The position numbers were made by a program, and so were the translations under genes. Below, one piece after another: positions 19,736 to 30,882 of a stretch of DNA of 64,000 nt (the first letter of the stretch is position 1; each line of letters starts with the position of its first letter). Where the stretch lies: NCBI GenBank assembly GCA_006384855.1, contig VCJN01002282.1:24637-88636 (forward strand). The letters run 5' to 3'. The notes under the pieces were generated by a model. That model did no database searches and was not told where the DNA came from. It saw only the letters and a list, made by a program, of their open reading frames with translations. Origin of the DNA: Tetraselmis striata. Lineage: Eukaryota; Chlorophyta; Chlorodendrophyceae; Chlorodendrales; Chlorodendraceae.

Positions 19736-20437
19736 GCTGCCTTTACCCAGCATCAGGGAAGGGCCCGCCGCTGGCCAACCCGCATAGGCCCCGCTAATCA
19801 AAGCGCGGAGTGTGGTGCCTAACCAATAGCTACTACAACTGGAATCAGTAATGACGAAGTTGCTCTTAGCGGTGTTCCAATTAATTCTTAGTTCTTGCCG
19901 AGTTTGGTGCTCGAATTATCAGCGAGCTGCTAAACAATATCTACCAACCTGTATGCAATCAGAAACTGTGTGCGCGCGCGCGGGCGTGTGTGTGTGTGTG
20001 TGTTTGTGTGTGTGTGGAGGGGCGAGGGGGTTGGTCAACCCCCCCCCCCCCCCCCCCCTTGCCCACACACACCCCACTCCCTTGCCCCTCTCCATATCTC
20101 TTCAGCACTATTCCAAAGTTTCACGAACTCCCTCCCGCCTGGTGGTGACCGGGCTGACATTTGGTGGCCGCTCGTATGCGCGCAGCATGGCGATGTGGAC
20201 GAGCTGATGGAGAGCTACGAGCGCAAGATGCGCATCACCTACTGGCTCAAGACGCTGCTGGTTCTGGTGCTCACCGTCCTGGTCTTGTACCTCATACTCT
20301 TCCTGAGCAGCAAGAGCGATTCCTCCTTCTGGGGGATGGTGCTGCTGCGCGCCATCGCCTTCCTGCTGTCCGTCTACCTCGTGGCGCGCATCATGTCCAC
20401 CTTCCGCCGCCGCCGCATCCGCGGCGCGCAGTGGTAG
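15733..20437 (+). CDS. RING-CH (RINGv/MARCH-type) membrane E3 ubiquitin ligase
   Basis: Three exons proposed: 15733-16323, 18948-19169 and 20186-20437. All are phase 0 with GT-AG borders, giving 354 aa. Residues 146-195 form a C4HC3 RING-CH domain (CRIC, CAC, H-x2-C, CEIC), the E2-binding domain of membrane E3 ligases. The last exon has two hydrophobic segments ('LVLVLTVLVLYLILFL' and 'MVLLRAIAFLLSVYLVA') followed by a basic RRRR tail. This matches the layout of plant RINGv proteins, whose C-terminal domain also has two spans and an Arg-rich end. The protein would sit in an internal membrane with the RING facing the cytosol. The join of exon 1 to exon 2 across a 2.6-kb intron containing a SINE is the weakest link; a small exon may be missing. 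C runs lie at 16366, 18927 (directly before an acceptor) and 20039. Confidence 0.65.
16680..16942 (-). mobile_element. tRNA-derived SINE in intron, 8-bp target duplication
   Basis: A full-length copy in reverse orientation, flanked by ATCTGTTA at 16672-16679 and 16943-16950. Its head is the best preserved of the family (A box CTCGGTAGAGCAGCGG, B box GGTTCGATTCC). It lies antisense in intron 1 of the RING-CH gene. It could be mistaken for a tRNA gene, but the body and tail are those of the SINE family. Confidence 0.85.
19700..19732. repeat. (CT)n microsatellite
   Basis: About 16 CT units within intron 2 of the RING-CH gene. Shorter GT runs occur near 19276 and 19985. Confidence 0.95.
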
Positions 20438-21768
20438 CGGAGACGCATCGGCCTTCGAAGGACGACGTGCCGCCGGCCCATCCAACCCGGTGTGTGTTCA
20501 TCAAGTCAGGTGTTAGGGTTTAGACCCGCAAGACCCCAGCTGGCCGGAGGCGCTGCCCAGGAAAACGTTATATCGAGTCTCAAATTCGGGGTGAGAGTAC
20601 CCGGTGTTGCCAAAGTATAGGAAAGCGGGGGTTTCCCGCCTCAAGCTCAGTCGGAAGTCGCAGCAGCACATGCTGCAGTGGGAAGCGAAAGTAGCACCTT
20701 AGGGTCATAAACGGCATGCATTCGGGCGACGTGTAAATACGGCGTGCTGTTGTACATGCCGGCCCGCCGTGGCGGTGCTGTTACTTTGGCAGGCGGCACT
20801 GGCGGATGGTGATGAGCATATGCACTCTTGCACTCGGAGGCATTCGGACTGTCACCCGGCCACGTGCGCGCCACTAGTAAGGCTGCCCCTGTCTTACGTG
20901 CCGTGCCGTCGGTCTTCGTGTTTCCGCGTGGGGCGCTGTCACCAGGTTCACGGGCGGCCCATCAGACCGGGAGAGCCCATAACCTACCTGGTCAGACAGG
21001 GTTCCATACCCTGGTTTCAATCCCAGGTAGGGCAGCTGCTGGTCGGTTCGGTTTCATGCGCCCGCAGCAGATATGGTAGACGCAACGGCGGCGGTCTTCC
21101 TGCTTAAATACGGCACCGCCCACACCCATCAACATTGGTATCGTTCTACGTTCACTTTGAAGGAGCAGTAACACTTGGTCTGAAACACGCAGAACTGGCT
21201 GTACTCGTGACACCCGGTCGTCGTTTTGCCGCATTGAGGCGAAGTGTCCGTTCAGTATTTGTGATGTATTCTCATCCAAATTAATCGTAGTTTCTGTGTA
21301 TGCGCACCCCCCGGTGTGAGAGGGGGGGGGGGGGGGGGGGGGTGAAGGCCCGAGACATGGTCAGGAGCCCACTGTTGCGGCAGCTGCCCGGACTGGTCAG
21401 GAGCCCACCCTCTAAATGAGTGCGAGACCCGGCTTAGAAGCGCACCTTGGGGTTAGTTGTGCTTGGCGCCCAGCATGGGCACCAGCGAGTCCCAGTACCC
21501 GTCCAGTAAATATTCGACACACACTTTTCACAGGGCTCTAGACGCACACGTTACAGCGCCACCGCACAAAAGACCCCGCTCTGGGCAGAGAGTCTGCACT
21601 TTTAGAGACTTTGCCGGGCGGACAAGCAGGCCTGGGGAGGTGCGCTGCCCTCCCCGACGACACTGCGTTCCAACCATTCACCCTCCCTCCCCCGCCTATC
21701 CCCAAGCGTAGGCACCTCATATGACATGCTGCTACTATTCATTTATATGGTCCAGGGCTCGTGGCTTT
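20438..21768. other. Spacer without recognisable gene
   Basis: This stretch holds the 3' flank of the RING-CH gene, a 21-base G run (21322-21342) and a nested hairpin at 20981-21032 (CCTACCTGG...CCAGGTAGG enclosing CAGGG...CCCTG). No coding sequence with family resemblance was seen. Confidence 0.5.
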
Positions 21769-22004
21769 CAGGGTTTCTAAACATGTTGTAAACCTTATTA
21801 TCTTTGGCATGTTTATTTGGTGCCAGTATACTTAACTATCGTATATTATATATTACGTCCTTTTATCAATATTGTTATTATTATTTCAGGGTTTCTAAAC
21901 ATGTTGTAAACCCTATTATCTTTGGCATGTTTATTAGGCGCGAATATACTTAATTATCGTATGTTATATATTACGTCCTATTATTATCATTATTGTTACT
22001 GTTA
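21769..22004. repeat. 118-bp tandem duplication
   Basis: CAGGGTTTCTAAACATGTTG starts at 21769 and again at 21887. The two AT-rich copies are about 118 bp long and differ at a few positions. They run straight into the microsatellite that follows. Confidence 0.85.
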
Positions 22005-22036
22005 TTATTATTTTCTTATTATTATTATTATTATTG

Positions 22037-22067
<31 letters not shown>

Positions 22068-22129
22068 CATTATCATTATCATTATCATTATCATTATCAT
22101 TATCATTATCATTATCATTATTGTTACTG

Positions 22130-22198
<69 letters not shown>

Positions 22199-22203
22199 CT
22201 ATT
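21993..22203. repeat. (ATTATC)n / (ATT)n microsatellite
   Basis: A hexanucleotide array, mostly ATTATC, with ATT-rich interruptions at both ends and in the middle (22121-22144). Long frames encoding Ile, Ser/Leu or Tyr/His repeats here are artefacts. Confidence 0.95.
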
Positions 22204-22633
22204 ATTTGTTTACATACATACTGTGTGACAGTTGCAGTATGTGTGCGCGAGTGTGTGAGGGAAACTCACCCCGTGTCAGCCTTGGTGTGAACGAGAGGGT
22301 GCGTGGTTGGGAGTGTTGTATTGGGCATGTGATGGCTGCCGCCTGGATGATGCAAAGAGCGCTGTCTTGGGCTGTGGCGAGCTCAACAGCGTCATACATA
22401 TATTTGCAATTGCATGCGCCACCAGGCAGGCCACTGCGCTACAATCACCCCCCACCCCCCCACCTCCACCCCAAAGGAAAAGGTCACTGCGCTACGCATA
22501 GCTATACGGCCACCGCCGGTGACCAGACTACCTGTAGTAATAGTAGTAAATATGGGAGTCTCCGCTCCGTTGCGTTGGTGGGCTGTTCTTCTCGAACACG
22601 GGGCGGGTGGGTGCGCCGCGCCGATCGTGCGTG

Positions 22634-25600
22634 TCAGCAGATGGCGCAGCAGTCCTTCTGGCTCTCTTTCAGCACCTGCTGCGTGGAGTCCGGCAGGAAG
22701 CTGCCCTCCGCGGCCTCCCAGGCACGCACCTCGCCTGCAGCAGCGGCGCGCACGGCGCCCTCGTCAGTGCGACGCCGCAAAGGGAGTGAAAACACATGTC
22801 ATGGCTGAGCGCCGGTGCCTGGTTGCCAGTGGCTTCCCATTCTTCGCCAGCGCCAACGTTCCGTTGTGACTACGCTGCATGTTGCTTCCCTACTCGCTAT
22901 ATTTGAGTCAAGGGTTGCTAAGTATGCCCCTAATCTGTGAACAGCTACAAGGTAACATGGTGCCGGCGCACCTATATTGTTAATTAACCCTTCTCATATA
23001 GGCCTTAAATTGGGCTTGCGTGCATTCGATAGGAACATTCGCTATAGTGACCCAAGTATACCGAAGTGTACACACGTATACCTAAGTGATGTACATAGGT
23101 AACCAGTACCTAAGCAACCTAAGTGTCTATATCCGTAACGTAAGTATACGTGAAAAGTACCGACTACCCAAGTAAACTTAAAAGTACCCGTGCACAAAGG
23201 TAGGACGGAGGGCTAATGGGGGAGGGGAAGGACTGGGTTGAGGTATTCTTGGGGGGTGGCGGGGGGGGGGGGGGGGGGGGGGGGCTCACCCTCTATGGAG
23301 CGCAGCACCTGCACCATATCATTGCACGACGGTCTGCATGCGCCGCACACATACCCCGTCACCTCAGAAGCTCCCATCCAAAGCAGGGCGCGGGGCGCGG
23401 AGCTGGTGGGCAGTAAGCGCCGCGAGGGGGGGGGGGGGGGAGGGAAGGGGGGGGGGGGGGGTTACCGGCGGTCGGGGTCGGTGTGCCAGCCCAGCATCAG
23501 CATCTCCCGCAGCTTGGGCGGCCACGTGCTCGGCATCTGCGGCCGCTTATTCTGCAGCGCGACCGGGGCGGCAAGCGCACAGCGTCAGCAACTTGAGTGG
23601 CCGGTGGCATCACTACACCAATAACAAGTGATCGATGGCGCCGCGCTGCAAATAGCGACAACACCCCTTAAGTGACACCAGCCCCCCCCCCCCCCCCCCT
23701 CCCCTCTGGAAGTGTCATTGGAAAGTGGTGTCATAGAAGGGGCAATGCATTGAATACTACTACTGGGCGCAAAATAACAGGGACAAAGGCACAAATCCGT
23801 GAGAAGGCTGCACATTACATGGAATCGAGTCGCTCCTTGCAGCATGCGGGCTCAACATGATGCACCCTCGGAATAGTTGACCATGCCCCTGGCATGGATG
23901 GGGTGACGTGTGCGCACAAACGGCCAAAAACGCGAACGGCCATGGTGTTGGTGAATCGATTGTATGCGAGATGGCACGCCGCGTTACATGAAACGTACGC
24001 AGTGCACGAGGGTCAGGTAAGTTGTTTATACGCCCTATATATACAGCATGTCGGTCTGTGTGGTGGCTCTCGTACATCACGAGCGCTTGCCCTCGCACGC
24101 TAGCAGCCAACGTATGCGAGTTCAAACGGTCCCTGGTATTTTGATGGGGAAATCGGGACCCCCTGGATAAGGCGGTATTAAAGGGGGTGGTGTCACATGT
24201 AATACAAACATTTCTAGGGTTTTAGGATGTTAAACCTTAAACCCTAAAAACCCTAAACCCGTATGTGGATAATATGTAGGAACGAAAACATGCATGTCAG
24301 TACCACAAGTATCACAAGCATATGTATAAGTGTATAGGTATCCTAAGTATCCCAAGTAACACACGAATGCAAATTATAGTTCAGGCCCGACTCGGGGGAT
24401 GAAAGGGAACAGGTGGTGAACAGGGGGTTGGTACCTGGTACGCGGTGTCGTAAGCGTTCTGCTTCACCCTCTCCAGGTACTCGTCCGTGGTGAGCCCCTC
24501 CTTGGGGTTGCGGTGCATGCGCAGCTGCAGCAGCGCGGCGGCGGCGACATGCGGCGTGTCAGAGGCGGGCGGGCGGCTGCAACGGTAGGGCCAGGGAGGG
24601 CAGGCAGGGGCAGGGGCGGGGGGCGGGGGGGGGCAGGGGGGGGAACTGAGCGGCACCGCTCACCCGGTAGCTGAAGATCTCCCAGATGATTATCGAGACC
24701 GAGAAGACGTCCACCTTTTCGTTGTACTTGTTGTTCTTCAGCACCTCCGGGGCCATGTAGCTGCGGGGCGGCATAAGGGGGGGGGGGGGGGGGGGGGGAT
24801 GAGCACAACGAGAGCAAAACCCCAGACAGCCTACACCAGCCGTCTGTGAGTACACAAGAATACCCAAACAGTATGTGCCAAGCCGTAAGATTTCAAGCGA
24901 GGATTAAAACCCAAAACAAACCCTAGGTTATATCAATTACCCTAAATCCCTGCAATGGCGACTCACGTGAAGGAGCCCGTGCCGCCGGTGAGCTCGTACT
25001 TGTCCGCCAGGTGTCCGTTCTTCTTGGACAGCTTCTTCAGGTCCACGACGCTGCTCAGCCCGAAGTCCGCCAGCTTGGCGTGGCGCGGAGGCTTGGCGGC
25101 TGTTCATGAGCGGGGTGAGCAGTGTCCAAATTGGACAGTCAGAGGTGTCCAATTGGGGCCCCACGGTCGGCATACATAAGTACGAGCGCGTCCAACAACG
25201 TGCAAGTATGGAACGATCGGGAAGCGGAGGGAGGGAGCGTACACCCCCTTGTACGGGTGCAGACAAGACAGTATGACGAGTGTGGGGTACTTCAGACTTT
25301 TGGGGGGGCCACGATAAGTTCGTACTGATTCCGTTTTCAGTCTGTCTGAATTCGGACTGGAAGAGATGGATACTTTCTTGCAAGTAAATTCCTTCATACC
25401 ACGTCGGCACCTGCATTACCTACAATGGCCATACGTATGCTTTTACAGCACTATTATTGAGCTTGAATATGCGGCGATCTACAGTGTTCGAGCCCGTTCG
25501 AAAAGTTCGAAACTCCAAGAGCCGATTGATATTGCATGGAGATCCAAGATGTACGTGCCGGCGCGGCAATGCGAAAGTGTGTTTACATAGAGACTCCGGA

Positions 25601-28600
25601 GAATCCGCGAGACGGAGTTTCTCAACGTCCGCTGCAGCACTGTGAAATATGCCTATTTTCGCCGCACCATCGACTGAAATAAACGGGCACTTTGAGGTAA
25701 AGAATTTCCTGTTGCCGAGCCAGCACCAAAGACTCCAAAAGTACCGCAGTGGGAATTGACGAGGGAAAAGTTGAGACGTTTGATAAAAGTGTGGCGGGCA
25801 GTTGCAGGTGGGAGAGGGAGGGGAAAAAGGGGAAGGGGGGGGGGGGGAGGGGCGCACAGTCCAGCAGCACGTTTTCGGGCTTGAGGTCTCGGTGGATGAC
25901 CTTGGGCATGCAGGAGTGCAGGTATGCGAGGCCCTTGCAGACCTGAATCGCCCAGTTGAGCCCCTCCAGCCTACGCGGGGGTCAGCGGCGGGCCGTTAGC
26001 GCGGGTGGGAGCCTGGGGGCTGGAGGGTAATCAGGGTTTTAAAACCCTAGCATACCGCTGTGTCTAGTTATGCTGAGCGGTAATGGTGCCAGTCCACTGG
26101 TAACCCGCATCGGTCCAATATGGCAAACGCCTGCATGTTTAGGGTTTGGGTTGAAACCCTAGATTGCGGAAAGCCCCACGGGGACGCCCAGACCTGCTGT
26201 ACAGCTTGACGTTGCTGGGGCTGCGCATCTGGTTGATGATGACCTTCCGCAGGGTACCGCCATCCATGCATTCCTGAGCCTGTGAGACAGAGGGTTGGGG
26301 GGGGGGGGGGGGGGCATGTGTCAACGATACATGTGTGGCCCCGATGCAAAGGCCAAGCAGCCGGGCCACATGCTGACTGACTTTATTACGGAATGCCGAA
26401 GCCGCAATCTCTAGGCAGCCGCCAAAACACCCGCATGACCCCCATTCCCGAAGCGAGGGGCGGCGAAACTACATGCTGCTGGTCTGAGTACTCGCATGAG
26501 TACACCAGGCGCCAGGCGGGGCGGGCGACATCGCCGCCGCAGCGTGCACACTTGATGTAATGCATGCACGAGACGGTGAGGCCTAGCGTACGGTGGGTAC
26601 GGTGCGACACGGCAAAGATGCCGCGGCCTGGCAGCTCAGCCGGCCGTGTCCTCACAAGAAACCATAAGACCCTAATGGTCGCCCTGGTGTTCAGTGGTCC
26701 CGTCAACATGATGTATGATGGACGCGCGTCGCAGCGCTGGGGAGACCTGCGTGCCCCCGAGTAGCACACATGCAGAGCGAGGAGCCGCCTGGGGTGTGCA
26801 TGGGGGGTTGTGGGGTGAGGGCCGGGCGGTTGCGCCCTCACCCCACAGCCCCCCATGCTGTGGGGGGCTGTGGGGTTGCGACCCGGCACACTGGTTGAGC
26901 GATGGGGGTGGCGATGTGGGCGGCGCACCACAAAGATGAGCTTCCGGCCATGCTTGTCGTGGAAGGTGCCGAAGCCCTTGTAGTCGACGATGCAGCCGTG
27001 GTCGAGCTGGGAGAACAAACGGGTGGGGGGGGGGGGGGGGGGGGGAGGCTCAGCGGGGCAGACGGATGGAGGGTGAGGAACGGGCAGGAGCTCATGCCCG
27101 CGGTTGGAGGGGGGGGGGGGGGGGGAGGGCAACGCGTGCAGGTGGGGCAGGGCAGGCAGGAGCGCAGCATCCCGCACCTTCTTCATGAGCCGCAGCTCCT
27201 CCAGGAACTCGCGCACCTCCTGCACAACGGCAGCCAGGTGAGGGTGGGCGCGAGGGGCGCCACGTTACTGCGGGTGCCGACGCACCTACGTTAAGAACCC
27301 TTATCGAATGAGCCTGAAACTGCGCCTACATGCAACTTGTAAGAGCGTTCGCTGTAATTTTGCCTACGTTTGACCCTTGGCAGGCAGGGCAGGGTCGTAT
27401 TCGCGGGGTTCTTATAACCGCGTCGGCACTCGCATATGAACGTTCGCTTTGCCTATTGTCCCATCTATATTTCACGGGCAGGGCAGGTTCATACTCATGG
27501 TGCTCACTGTGGTTGACATGCCCGCACCGGAAGCTCCACAGGCGGGCTAAAAGCGACTGTATAAATCCAAATTAAAAGCAGAGCGTAAAACTGCAAAACA
27601 ATCGGTGTATTGAAACTTGGGAGGGGGGGGGGCGCACGCGCGAGTCGCCGCACAGCTCGGGGTTTAGCGTCTTGATGGCAAGGTTGAGATGGTGCTCCTG
27701 GTCCGGGCTCTCTACGTACGAGTACTTGTCCACCACGCCAAAGCTGCCCTCTGCGTAAAGGAGAGGTTCAGCAGAAATCAGCAGAAATCAGCTCGAGGGG
27801 GCTTGCGCCTGGATCCAGGCTGATGTCGCTGGAATTGACGCAATCGGCCCGCATTTCATCACAAGTCAACCGTTGATTCCCGGATGGATCCGAGGCGCAA
27901 CATAGAGGTTACTCTCGTACGGTGAGCACCGTTGCGCAGTTACAGCTTGGCCGGAAATCAGGCTGAATTCAATTTACATCAAGACGTGGTGCTGAATTCA
28001 GGCTAAAATCTGGCGTGAGTTTGGGCTGAATTCAGTACATATAGAGATTTACGATAAACTCAAGCTGAATTCCCACCGAGTTAAGGTTATATCGCAACTT
28101 TGCGCAGAATTCTGGCCTGCATGCGGTTCCGCCAATGTCCGACAAGTCTGCAGCGTGAAATGGACTGTCATTGGACTGGAACTACAACATGTCGAGCTGG
28201 AGTGTCCTGGCCTGGGGGCTCTCAGCTAGAGAGGGGCATGAGAGAGGCAGGGGAGGGGGGCTCACTGCCGAGGCGGCATATTAGCTTGAGCTTGCGCGGG
28301 TCGAGGGTGTGGTTGCCCGTCATGTCGCGCAGCGTGTGGAACCCCATGGAGAAGTCCACAAACGTCATGATCTTCTCCTTCGCGTGCTGCCACAGCTCCT
28401 GGCCGTGCGTGGAGGGCGGGCCGGCGGTGGAGGCGCGCCCGCTGCTGGCGCCGTCCTCCTCGATGCCGCTCCGCGCCAGCAGCATGCGCTCCGCGCCGCC
28501 CGCGCCCGCCTCCATGGACAAGTCCGGCGAAATGCGCCCCGCGCTGCTGCCACCCATGTCGACGAGGACGCCGGAGGTGCACATGCGCGAGGTGTAGCTC

Positions 28601-28653
28601 GAGACGCCCACCAGTGCCTCGCGGCCCTCGTCTCCGGCGGATGCGCGCCGCAT
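22634..28653 (-). CDS. Protein kinase with C-terminal CaaX-like motif
   Basis: Twelve exons in plus coordinates: 28266-28653, 27638-27750, 27178-27219, 26929-27006, 26194-26279, 25858-25970, 24967-25099, 24664-24760, 24435-24524, 23466-23551, 23290-23333 and 22634-22734. Phases fit at every junction, giving 456 aa if the ATG at 28653 is used; the start is uncertain. A low-complexity N-terminus of about 120 residues precedes a complete kinase domain: KGSFGVV (130-136), AIK Lys156, helix-C EELRLMKK, HRD Asp264 with KPEN, DFG Asp285, APE (321-323), and 'DPDRRPSCNDMVQVL' of subdomain XI. Sequence style suggests a TKL-type Ser/Thr kinase. The last five residues are CCAIC, so a farnesyl or geranylgeranyl CaaX box with an adjacent palmitoylatable Cys is possible, implying membrane attachment. 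Poly(C) runs flank several exons. Confidence 0.8.
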
Positions 28654-30882
28654 GGCTGTCCCCCTGCCGCTGCTGCTGCTGCTCACCCCCTCCTGCTGCG
28701 CGTCACGCCCGCCGCGTCCGCAGCTGGAGGGCCAGCTCCTTGCCCACACCGCTACCCACGCCGTGCTTGTGTCCTGGATGGCCAACCGCGGCCAGCAGCG
28801 ATGAGAGGGGTGGGGTCAGAGCGCGCTGGGTGGTGCCGACCCCGGCACACCAGGGAGGATGGCGTCCCGCGGGCGACTTCCCGAGCCGCCGTGAAGCAGG
28901 CAGCAGCCCTTGGAATTGGGGCCGGGTGAGGGATATGTGCCACACGCCTACGGAAAGGTTGCCTAGCCAGGGAAGCGGTGGCGCCTAGAGAAGAGGGTGG
29001 CTGCTCCAGAAGGTCGGGGAGCCAACGCAGGACGCGCTGGCAGGATGTCTGGCAGTTTGCCTAATAATGGGCCTAGTACGAGAGCATATAAAGACTGCAT
29101 CGGAAGCCTATGCAGCAACTCTAGGGAGCGTAGCCAGGAAGGTGCCCAGACAGCGTACGAGTATCGGGGCGCCTAGGTATGCAAGGAGCGTTGGGAGCCC
29201 AGGGAATATGTCAATATGCTGCATCTGAAGTCGACTACGGAGGACGCGCGGACTGGAAGGTGTTGGAAGCCTCGGAAGGAAGCCCGCGGCGGTAGCAGGG
29301 AAGGGAGGAGGCGCGGGGGGGTGGAGGGGAGGGGAACCACCCTCGGCGGTCGGTCCTTGGGCTTGACAACAGATTCACCTCCCCCCCCCCCCCCCCCCCC
29401 CCTTAAACACATACACACACCCCTGTACCTCCGCCCTTACCGCCCCGACAACCGCCGCATTCGACTCGGTGCTCCCAGGCCAGAAGCTGGTCCTGCGCCC
29501 GACGGCTGGCCCCGCGCGAGGGGCACCTCCCCCGGTGCTTGAGACCTGCCCCACCGGCCTGATTAGGCTCGGTATGAGTCGCCAGACGCGTCGCGGATCG
29601 GCAACCCGACGCCACGCAATACTTGGTGTGAGCGCGGTCGCGGTCACGCGACAAATACCGGTACGCACGGTACCCGAAGTGGCCGAATAAAGGAATGTCG
29701 CTACCAGTAGCTCGGTGCTATACGGGATACACGCACTGGAGTGCGGGGGCACCTGCTGCCACCGGCAAGGACTCGAGCGGAGGGGTCGGACGGTAGTCGC
29801 AAGTTGCGCGCTGGCTCCAGTAGCTCGCGACTGCGGGTTGGACAGGAATTTGCAGCGGAAGATTGCGAAGTCGCACGCTGCGCGTTTGCTCAGCTCGGGG
29901 TTGCGCGTACGGGTATGCTGCTGTGTCGCAGCAGGTCTTCTTGGCGGCTGCCTCGGCGCGGGCGGCGGGCGGCGGTGCCACATAAAACAGCATACTGTAA
30001 CTCCAGGTAGTCCTTACTGGTACGGCAGTAGTCGGTACAGGTACCGCCGGTATCTCGTCGGCGGGTGTCATTTTGTCATCCCGCAGCACGTGCTGACGGA
30101 TGACTGGAGTGCTCACCTGCTGGGGTGACGTCACCAGTCGTTAATACTTTATGGCGGTAAATGGACACTTATCGTACGGGTTACGTGAGAACCTGGGATC
30201 TAAAGTACTGGTACTATCGTCGGCCAATAATCCATCAAGAAATTATAGTATTAGGGAATTTAAAAGGATGCATAGTTACCTCATTGTTGGTAGTAGGTAG
30301 GGGAATATAAACCTTTTCGAGAATTCCGGTGAAATATGTTCAGGTCGTCTGACGTGTCTTCTCAGTAGGTACGTTTCGAAATACAGCGATGCTAGTACTA
30401 TACGCTGTACTTCATTAGCGACTATCCACAGAGGTAGTCGTCGACTACGGACGAAAAACTTTATTCATCATCAAAAAATCAAATGCGGCTCACCGCCTCG
30501 CCGTCGGCTCGTCGCGCAAGCGGAGAGCCAGCAGCGCAACCAGCTAACCAGATCAACAGAGCCAGCAGCAAGCAATTTCAGAGCTGTTGTGCTGTCGTCC
30601 TCGCCGCGGGAATGAATTGGCGATCGTCCCCTGCCGCCGACTCCAGCCGAAGTAAATAAGCCGTTCAGCTACCGTTGCCACCAGTCTCTACATCAGCAGG
30701 ATTGCAGGGTGTGTCACGGGGGATTGCCAAGCGACCGTGCTATGGAGCCAGTTTGTCGCTACTCGCAGTAAAGTGCTACTCAGTGCTACACCGGGGTGGT
30801 ATACAGCACCTGCGGCCACGCGAGGGCTGAGCTGACGGGAGCCATCCAGCCTCCATACGCCACATAAGGGAGCACTGCGACG
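28654..30882. other. Spacer between divergent kinase and aminotransferase genes
   Basis: It contains the 5' region of the kinase; an upstream coding exon to about 28785 is possible because the frame stays open without an ATG. A 21-base C run lies at 29382-29402. Purine-rich and GC-rich stretches have no recognised coding. The aminotransferase promoter should lie left of 30883. Confidence 0.4.

Noticed and set aside
20981-21032. Possible tRNA or small structured RNA
   Set aside because: It has a B-box-like GGTTTCAATCC and nested hairpins, but no acceptor stem or A box in the right place. Left as a hairpin only.
21922-22290. Poly-Ile/Tyr membrane-like frames
   Set aside because: They are produced by the ATTATC microsatellite.
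24215-24262. Telomere-type repeat (CCCTAAA)
   Set aside because: Only a few imperfect CCCTAAA/CCCTAAAAA units occur here, and similar short runs appear near 26040, 26150 and 62875. Too short for a telomere or a clear interstitial array.
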